From Mesostigma viride (taxonomy: Eukaryota > Streptophyta > Mesostigmatophyceae > Mesostigmatales > Mesostigmataceae): a stretch of DNA of 64,000 bases. This document shows positions 56,939 through 64,000 of this stretch, in pieces; position 1 is the stretch's first letter, and every line of letters begins with the position of its first letter. Made by a program: the position numbers and the translations under genes. Under the pieces are notes generated by a model. It was not told the DNA's origin, made no database searches, and worked only from the letters and a program-made list of their open reading frames with translations. The stretch covers positions 4,300,271 through 4,364,270 of the forward strand of contig RPFO01000079.1 of assembly GCA_009746045.1 (NCBI GenBank), given 5' to 3'.

Positions 56939-58548
56939 TTCCGCTCCTTGATCCGCGATCGGATCGACGCAACAAATGTCGATCGATATTATATTGCAAT
57001 TGCAGTACGTACTCTAATCTAAACACGGCTTACATAAACGCTGTCGCTCGACCACTGAATTTGGTTATTAACGGCCGCATTGACAAAAAAGTGGCGTCAA
57101 TCGAGTAAGTCTTCAGAATGAACTGATCTTACGGACTGTAAACTACGGCCAGCTGCACGCTAGCATCCAGTACAAGTACTACAGCTAGCTGTGGAGCACA
57201 ATTAATAGCGCTACTGAAGAAGAAAACGGTCTTTTGCTGGAGGAATTAGACCACCGCAAGAACCTGGCGGTCGCCATAGCAGGACACGTGCTCCTTCACA
57301 TCAATGATCGCGAGCATAATCATGAGCTGCTCCAGGTCAGGCGCTGCTAATCCATACGGCTGCATGATGTGCACGCGATAATGCTACTAGTTTTTAGTAT
57401 AAATAGCTGCAGTCGAATCCAAGCCAGACAAGGCGCTCGTTGACGACATGCCCGCAGTTATGGCGGTCTTTCGATGCAAAGAAATAAAAGGCTTTCTGTA
57501 CCTAGAACTGCGTTGGGGAATTGATTTAGGCCCCGGCGCTCTGCATTGCCAAACGTGACAGGCGCACGACAGTAGTATCGACAGCCATGAAGATATCACT
57601 TAATTTGCTGGGGCGCGCAGAGGACAAGTAATACAGACTTTACTGGCTACGAAGTGACGTGTCAGAGATCGCGGCCGGCTTTGCGCCATCCGAAAGGGCC
57701 TCGATCAAGAAAGAACATGCTGATGTCAAGTTGGCCACAGAGTTGGCCGTACGAATCCGCAGTGACTGGCATGAATATAACTATCCGATATACTACATAT
57801 CTTCCGGCCCTGGGCCGTTATAGACTCTGCCAATATGCGGCGTGGGATCCAAGTCATCCAACTGACTGACTGACTGACTGGCATGAAGATTCGCCTTCCA
57901 ACGACAATATGGTGGACGAGTTACGATCGTATTTTGCTACGTCTTGGACTAACTGACTGACTGACTTTGCTACGGCGTGTCCAGCAGGACGCCCGCTCAA
58001 AAAACCAAGGGTCAAGGACGGAGGACGGGGATATATCGGAGTTCGGACTGCACCAAGGCCCGGAATCAAAGTTGGCGCCCAAAAGATAAAACAAATATTG
58101 AAAAGATCTTTCATCTCACTAGCCGTCCTGGCACTTTCTTATCTGCTGCCCATGTGCAGCGCGGGATTCAACTAACTACAGTAACTAACTGTCTTATCGC
58201 CACGCGATACAGCACCTCACGTTCGTACAACTCAAATCGCCAAGCGTACAAGCACCATGATGAAACCATGTTTTTCATTTTGCGCGCGCGCGCAAATGAC
58301 AACCATCAAAATCTGCTTTGATGCATGAGAGGACCTGGCGAGAAATGTCAATTTGACAACCAAGGCCTCACCACAGGAAACCTCGGAATGCAAGGCGTGG
58401 ACCTATAAATCCGCATGGAAAGACTGGTTACTGCCACAAGCCTTCCAATCCGTCACAAAGCGTCCCGCTGTTTCGCGTGCGCTTTCCTCACTTTGGGCCT
58501 TCCCCAAGGTTCCAGTTGCATTTCCTTGCCTTGAAACATTGCATAAAG
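56939..58548. other. Divergent intergenic region between the two host genes
   Basis: Holds the promoters of the kinase (minus) and the acidic-protein gene (plus). CTGA tandem repeats occur near 57857-57881 and 57950-57966. An AT-rich TATAATA-like stretch lies on the minus strand about 50 bp upstream of the kinase ATG (56985-56995). No ORF with a domain. Confidence 0.6.
58404..58410 (+). promoter_or_regulatory. Possible TATA box of the acidic-protein gene
   Basis: TATAAAT, 139 bp upstream of the start codon, preceded by GTGGACC. The position would give a 5' UTR of about 110 nt. No experimental support. Confidence 0.45.
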
Positions 58549-59307
58549 ATGTCTTCTGCCGAAGTCGTTGCTGCTGTTTCCGCGTCCAATGAGGTCGTGA
58601 AGAATACCCTAAGTGAAGCTGGAATGGCTGACGAGCCTGCCGTGGATCCTCCAGTGGAGGTCCGTCGATGCGATTTTTGCACGGCTTGTCAACCGCGCGC
58701 TTTCATGTAGAGCGTAGTCACTCTCGTGCATTCGGTTCCTTCTCGCCTGTGCCTAACCTCATGACCTCGGCTTTTTGTTTCCTGTTTGTAACAGGGATCG
58801 GGGCCGGATGAAGCTGCCGCAAGAGAGGCAGAGCCGGCTACTGCAGCTCAGGAGCCTGCTTCTTCAGAACCTGCTGCTCAGGATCAGCCATCGTCGGAAG
58901 TTCGTTCCACCGACCAACAGCCTAAGACAGAGGTAAGCATTTTGTACAAACTAGTAACTGGGTATGCTTTCCCTCGCCGCACGTACTACAAATGCCCGTT
59001 TGCGCTTCTCAACTTTTGAGCCTGACGAAATACTCTGGGAATTCTCTGCAATGTTATCTCTGCGTACGTGCAGTCCGCACCAGAGACTGTGATGGAGAAG
59101 ATTGCGGCAGCAAGCCAGGAGGCCGTCCAAGCAGCTTTGGACCTAGTGAGCTCCGGAGATGCGCAGGTTGGCGCTGAAGATACCCCAGTTGCAACGGAGG
59201 ACTCAGCACTACCTGCGCCAGCAGAGCGTACGTCTGAGGATGAGCCTATCGCCAAGCGAACGCGTCATGCTGCAGAGACGGCCGAGACGGTTACAGCAGA
59301 AGTGTAA
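58549..59307 (+). CDS. Small acidic Ala/Glu-rich protein, 3 exons, function unknown
   Basis: Exons 58549-58659, 58795-58932 and 59074-59307 give 160 residues. Both introns are GT-AG and phase 0 (donors GTCCGT and GTAAGC; acceptors AACAG and GTGCAG). The protein is rich in Ala, Glu, Ser and Pro (EAEPATAAQEP, EDTPVATEDSA) and looks disordered. It has one amphipathic segment (VMEKIAAASQEAVQAALDLV) and a basic cluster AKRTRH near the C-terminus that could act as a nuclear signal. No family is recognised. Retention of intron 1 would give a short alternative product ending ACQPRAFM. An AATAAA is at 59743-59748. Confidence 0.68.
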
Positions 59308-59742
59308 CCCTGAAGGAGGCTTTGCTGAAGTGTTGTCTTCCAGCTAAAGGCGTGGCTATGGTGGAGAATTTATGTCTCCACAATATTTGGTTGTTAATGT
59401 TCCAGAAGGTTCTCATCTTGGAATCTGTGATGACTTGATGAATTCTTTGCGGCTATAAAGGCAGGATTCTGTTTGCCCAGGACTTGAGCAGGCTGGTAGA
59501 TGAAATTATCGAAAGATATATCTCTATACAGTTCAGTGACTAGATCGGAAACTGGCTTGGTTGTCTCTCTCAATATTACAAAATTAATATTTGTTTCTTG
59601 TTTTGAAGGACAGGAATTTTGTATCAGAAGAAGAAATGCTTCTTCTACTACCAGTTGTTGGCACATTGTCAATATAAGCTACTACAAGTTTACAAGTCGA
59701 TATTGAATGTCGTCATGTCGTAATACACGGGAAGGCTTCACT

Positions 59743-59748
59743 AATAAA
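59743..59748 (+). terminator. Candidate poly(A) signal AATAAA
   Basis: 435 bp after the acidic-protein stop codon. A TGTAA, the usual signal in green algae, follows near 59787. Either could serve. Confidence 0.35.
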
Positions 59749-59795
59749 GTCCAATTAAATTCTTTATTTGAACATTCAACGAACTTTGTAACACA

Positions 59796-62290
59796 TTTTA
59801 AAAAATTAAAAATTAAATTATAACATGCCTCCGTTGGGAGATCATGTAGCACATATTCCTTGATGGGTGGTGGGGTGGCGAGAGCCGCGTAATCGGACTA
59901 ACCTAACGCTAATCTAGCTAGCCTAGAAAAAATCCTAACTAACCTACTCATCAAAACGCCTCCTCCGCTTGGGGGGAGGTGGTTTGCCCACAGGGTCGGG
60001 CGTGTGAGCCTTGACAATCCTCTTCCACCGCGTCTTGTTCTGCATGGCAGTCCAAAGAAGGGAGAGAGAGTGGATGCGGTATTCAAACTGGGCTGGGACC
60101 AGCAGGTCATCCAGCAACATCTGTACGTAGTTCGTGACATGTTTCCCTACCTTTTTGGCAATGCCCTTGGGGCCAGGCCAGCTCAGAATGTGCCGCCCTG
60201 GCTGGCCATGCAAGCCGCTGGGGGCCGGCCAGACCAAAGGCGGTGTCGACCTGGCTGGTGCGAGCAAGGTGTCCTACAAATGCTATCCTACGCTGTCTAA
60301 TCTCGTCCGAAATACGAGGCATGCCCTGATACAAAGACTCTGATGACGGGCGCTTGGAAAAACCTACATTCAGGACCTGTCGGAGCATCCTGTAAACTGT
60401 GCCGTCTAGCCTAGATGCCAGTGTGGGGGTGAGTGTCCACGCCTCGGCGCCATACGTGAGCACCGTGAGGACGAGGACCTTGAAGAGCATGCGCTTGCGG
60501 TGTTCGCCCAGACCCTTGGAGCGCCAGTAGGTGTTGAGCGAACGGAGCCTAGCCCAGGCCAGGCCAATGCGGGTGTCCACATCGTCGGCAGTGTCAGGGA
60601 GCCAGCTCCCTAACAGTTTGAAGCGGTCGCGGAACGGGACCATCGTCCGGTCGAGCAGGCGCGGCAGCGGCCGTGTACTGGAGGCCCCAATCACCATCGC
60701 CTCAGTTTTGACACTAATCTCCAACCCCACCGCCCTCGCCTCCAGGCCCAGTCTGACAGTCCAGCCAGGTCTGAATGTCCTCGGGGCGCGCGATGAGGGT
60801 GGTGTCATCCGCATAAATCAGGTCGGCCAAGCGGTAGCCATGCAGGCTCAACTGAACCCCGCCGTGCTCCTTCTCGTTAAGGATGTCCAAGCCTGGCTCG
60901 AACCCCTTAAGAGCAGTAAAGCGCGCACGTGCTCGGCGCATGACGTGATCCACGACAATAATGAACAGGTATGGGGACAGGACACAACCTTGCCACACCC
61001 CGTGGTGAAGGGGGAATGGTGGGGTGGTGCCTTCCGCAGTCCGCACTACTGCCAACAGGTGAGCCCTAGCTCATACAGCCGGCGAATGGCAGCAATAAAC
61101 GCAGGTGGCACTCGATCCAGAGCTAGGATGGCCCAAAGAGCCTCCCAGAGGACCGTGTCAAAAGCCTTGATATAGTCAACAAAAATGAAGACCAGCGGCA
61201 AACTGTCAGCCCTGGGGAAGGCGACGCACCTCCTCCATCAACCGGCGCGCGACAAACATAGCCATGACAGTGTTACGACCACGACGGAAACCCATCTGAG
61301 ACTCACCCACCAGGTGTGGGTCCAGCGCGGCGCGGAGCCTGTGCAGCATCATGCGCATGAAGACCTTCAGCGCGGCGCTCTGGATCGAGGCAGACACCCC
61401 GGTAGTTACCGGGGTCAGCAGCAGAGCCCTTCTTGTACAGCATGACGCGGATGGCCGTCTGCCACTCAGCAGGCGGAGGCTCGTCAGAAAGCAGGACACG
61501 GTTGCAGAACGCCAGCAGAAGATCCCTAACCGCCGGATCAGGGGTCTTCAGCAGCTCGGCAGAAAGGTGGTCGATCGGCACCGACCGCCGCATCGTACCG
61601 CGCAGGCGAGCAAGGGCGCCGTCCAGTTCCTTCAAAGTGAAGGGGTGGACGACGTCGTCAGTGGCAAGGCAGCCCTCCTGCAAGGCCGGGACTTGGTAGT
61701 CCGCGGCCGAGTAGGGGGGCGCTGGCGGCGGCGGGGGTCCGGCAACCCCGAGGCGGGCAGCCGTCTCGGGGTGAAGCGGCGGGGGGGGGGCGCGAGCCCC
61801 ACCGCCGGTCAAGGAAACATTGCATGTGGGCCAACCAGCGGTCAAGGCTGACCGGCGCCGTGCCGTCCCCCGTGTGCTCCACCGGGGTGCGCTGCCGCCG
61901 GCCGCCGAGCCGGTCGAGGTGGTACCACATGTCCTTGCCCTGGTTGCGGGCCCATGGCAGGCCTTGGCATCAGCGATGCACTGGGCCGCCTCCGCGTCCT
62001 GAGCGTGCTCGTAGGCCTCCACGAGGGCGGCCTTGAGCACTGGCTTCTGCAGCGGGTCCCGGTTACGCTTGAGGCGGTGCCGGGCGGCCAAAACCTTGGG
62101 GTCCTGGCGGTAGAGCGGGCCGGGGCGGCGGCGGGGCATGACCGGCAGGTGCCGGGCCGCCAGCAACGGGGCACGGGCCGCAAAGCCCGCAAAAATGGCG
62201 GCGTTGGGGGCACCCGTGTCCAGCTCGTCGACGTCCGCCCGGGCGTCCAGGGCCGACAGGTACTCCAGTCGGCACCGGTTTTCGCGCGAA
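59796..62290 (-). mobile_element. LINE C copy 4, 5'-truncated but including the RT
   Basis: Starts (3' end) with an AATTAAA tail and the terminal hairpin (59823-59847). ORF2 is present in pieces: C-terminal GHLARTSQVDT (near 60260) and LTYGAEAWTL (near 60450), motif C YADDTTLIARPED (near 60810), motif B GVWQGCVLSPYLF (near 60990), motif A region near 61170, fingers IRVMLYKK (near 61440), and the linker with RHRLKRNRDPL (near 62080). Frame changes near 60200, 60760, 61050 and 61400 disable it. The endonuclease is missing; truncation is near 62290. Confidence 0.82.
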
Positions 62291-62498
62291 CATGCATAAT
62301 TCTTATTGGCAGCATGCCAGAAGATTGTATGTTCTATGCATGTGCTCGATGAGTAATTTACTTACGTGCCGGCATGCTGCATGGAGTACTACGGTAATCT
62401 CAGTTGTAATCTGCGCTGCTTAATTGATGGCACCTGCTAGTGATAAGTGGCATGCCCAGGTACAAAGCCGCCTCAATTTGAATGTGTGTGGCATGTAA
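62291..62498. other. Short spacer
   Basis: Nothing recognised. Confidence 0.5.
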
Positions 62499-62597
62499 CT
62501 AATTAATTAATTAGACTCGTGCTCCCGTTGGGGAGTCACGGAGCATTAACCCCGATGGATGGATGGATGGGTGCAAACAGTCCTACCGGTCTAATCT
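62499..62597 (-). mobile_element. LINE B copy 2, 3' end (left of an insertion)
   Basis: TTAA tail, terminal hairpin (62518-62540), GATGGATGGATGG and CCTACCGGTCTAATCT, matching LINE B at 42417-42520. It continues at 63502 after a 0.9-kb insertion. Confidence 0.82.
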
Positions 62598-63491
62598 CAA
62601 GGAGACAACCAGCGCAGGCCAGAAATCGGGAGAATCCGGACCATGGTAGCTCGAGCCTGCCGTTATCTTGGACATCCGCGTGTTCGAGTCGTTCAGGATG
62701 ATGAAGATGAATGGTGATGGAAATGTGTATCCTTGTGCATTGAAATTATGGCTGGCTTACGTGTAGAGCGACTAGATGACCTAGACGGTGGGGCCGGAAA
62801 CAGCATGCTTGATCAGGGCGTGTGTTTCGAGCCTAACTGGCCGGGAGTGTCTAGTGGTGAGTGCTCACCATTGCTGCGATCGCTCTCCCACCATTTACGA
62901 GGAAATACCCGCAAATGGAAAACCGGCCACTGAAAAAATCTAGCTAGTCAGTCATCACGTTAGCCATGCCATGATGCCAAACGTCCAAGAACTGCACACG
63001 GTGCAAAGGCAAAAAGCCGGAGGACAGCACTTTCAAATGTGCGGCGGGAACCAAAAGCCCGCGTATGCCAGAAAACATCGTGTTGCTGCAGCAACGCGAC
63101 GATGTGGACAACGAATCCAGTGCCAAGCTCGGAACGGCCGCAAAGGAGATCTGGCAGCACAGGGTTCAGATGCCGGTGCGGAGATACTATGCGATCCAGC
63201 CGGTCCACGACCTGTTTGTAGAGCTTGTGCCAAGGGGCAGCACCGAACAGATGTGGGTGACGTTGCAAAAAACACCGGATCGACTTGTTGACGGAGCATA
63301 ATGTCTCGGGCATAGTCTTTGACCAATAAACGATGCAAGAGTTCGAAACAAGAGTCGTGATGAAATCGACACGATAAGAACAAAGACGCGAAAAACGATG
63401 TAACTGAGAAAGAACAACACCATATTTTGCTGTGTGGGAAAGGAGACTGTGAATATCGGGGTAACGAATAAAAGGAATTTGCTGGTATTTA
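62598..63491. mobile_element. 894-bp insertion with a 10-bp target duplication
   Basis: Flanked by GGTCTAATCT at 62588-62597 and 63492-63501; LINE B at 42505-42520 has a single copy. No terminal inverted repeat or tail is obvious. On the plus strand a frame from 62975 to 63301 has CTRCKGKKPEDSTFKC near its start and MWVTLQKTPDRLVDGA at its end. Its only in-frame ATG is at 63065, and a TGA precedes it. The family is unknown. A MULE-type element or a retrocopy would fit a 10-bp duplication. Confidence 0.6.
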
Positions 63492-63501
63492 GGTCTAATC
63501 T

Positions 63502-64000
63502 ATCTACATCAGCTACCTACAACATCTATCTATTGTCTCCTTGATCTAACAGCATCTCTATAACTACAAACATCTATCTAAACAGCATCACGCTACCCTA
63601 GCCGGGAGCTGTCTGGCGTGCCTCCCGCGGGTTTGCACACGCGGGCGCTTCCCCACAGGGGGGGGCTCGTTGACCTCTATGACCTGGGCCCACTTGGCCT
63701 TGTCCATCATCTTCTTCCAAATCACGGAGAGGCCTAGGCCCCCCATGTCCTCTACTACTATAGCTGTTCTTTGAAGGTGCGGGCCTTGCGGCGTCTAATG
63801 TTCATCAGGGGGCCCGGCCCACGTCAGGAGGTCACTGCCGGCCAGGCTGAGCTGGTCGCAGTCCCGCGGGGGGGCCACGTGAGGTGTCTACCTGGTTGGT
63901 GCGAGCTAGGTGCCCTACTAGCTGCAGGCGCCGCTGCTTAATGGTGCTGGTGATATATGGCATCAGAATATATGGCGTGCCCTGGTACAGGTCCTCATTG
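63502..64000 (-). mobile_element. LINE B copy 2, continuation, cut by the window end
   Basis: Resumes with ATCTACATC repeats and the end of ORF2 (antisense of GRHAR-type codons, then KWAQVIE). It matches 42520-42970 with several indels, such as an extra ACTATAG near 63758 and TTCATCAGGGG near 63800. The open frame is not intact. Confidence 0.8.

Overview
This is a eukaryotic nuclear window dominated by repeats and mobile elements. It has split genes with GT-AG introns, APE-type LINEs, a tyrosine-recombinase (PAT/kangaroo-type) retroelement, a Copia-type LTR element and plant-type TTTAGGG motifs. A green alga or other plant-like photosynthetic protist is the most likely source, because kangaroo-type elements are known from Volvox and the kinase resembles plant Raf-like kinases. 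That assignment is inference. I see no rRNA gene, CRISPR array or bacterial operon.

Layout. (1) 1-15150: three copies of a composite repeat (R1-R2, then R1-U-R2) separated by blocks of a 40-bp minisatellite and ending in an AC-rich microsatellite. Copy 1 carries a 2.8-kb gag-only LTR element with a 5-bp target duplication. The very long open frames here are artefacts of a stop-free repeat. (2) 15.15-23.4 kb: mostly non-coding, with a tRNA-Ser-like pseudogene, a recurring 14-bp palindrome, a broken LTR-element integrase and a 172-bp tandem repeat. (3) 23.4-30.1 kb: a retroelement gag gene split by a complete 5.4-kb PAT-type element (gag-like ORF1, RT-RNase H, tyrosine recombinase) with A1 / B1-A2-B2 split direct repeats. 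(4) 30.3-32.6 kb: two LINE ORF1 remnants in inverted orientation. (5) 32.9-49.3 kb: nested LINEs of three subfamilies (called A, B and C here), many joined tail to tail, plus two TTAA-flanked DNA elements and a 105-bp-arm foldback element. (6) 49.7-56.9 kb: a six-exon Raf-like protein kinase on the minus strand, 370 residues, whose last exon ends in a CaaX-type prenylation motif. Its largest intron holds a telomere-like array that was itself hit by a third TTAA-flanked element. (7) 58.5-59.3 kb: a three-exon gene for a small acidic protein on the plus strand. (8) 59.8-64.0 kb: further LINE copies, one split by a 0.9-kb insertion with a 10-bp target duplication.

Only two genes look like ordinary host genes: the kinase and the small acidic protein. 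They are divergently arranged with about 1.6 kb between their start codons. Almost everything else is mobile-element sequence, and its nesting gives a relative order of events. Exon structures were worked out by eye from splice sites, frame continuity and protein motifs; no alignment was run.
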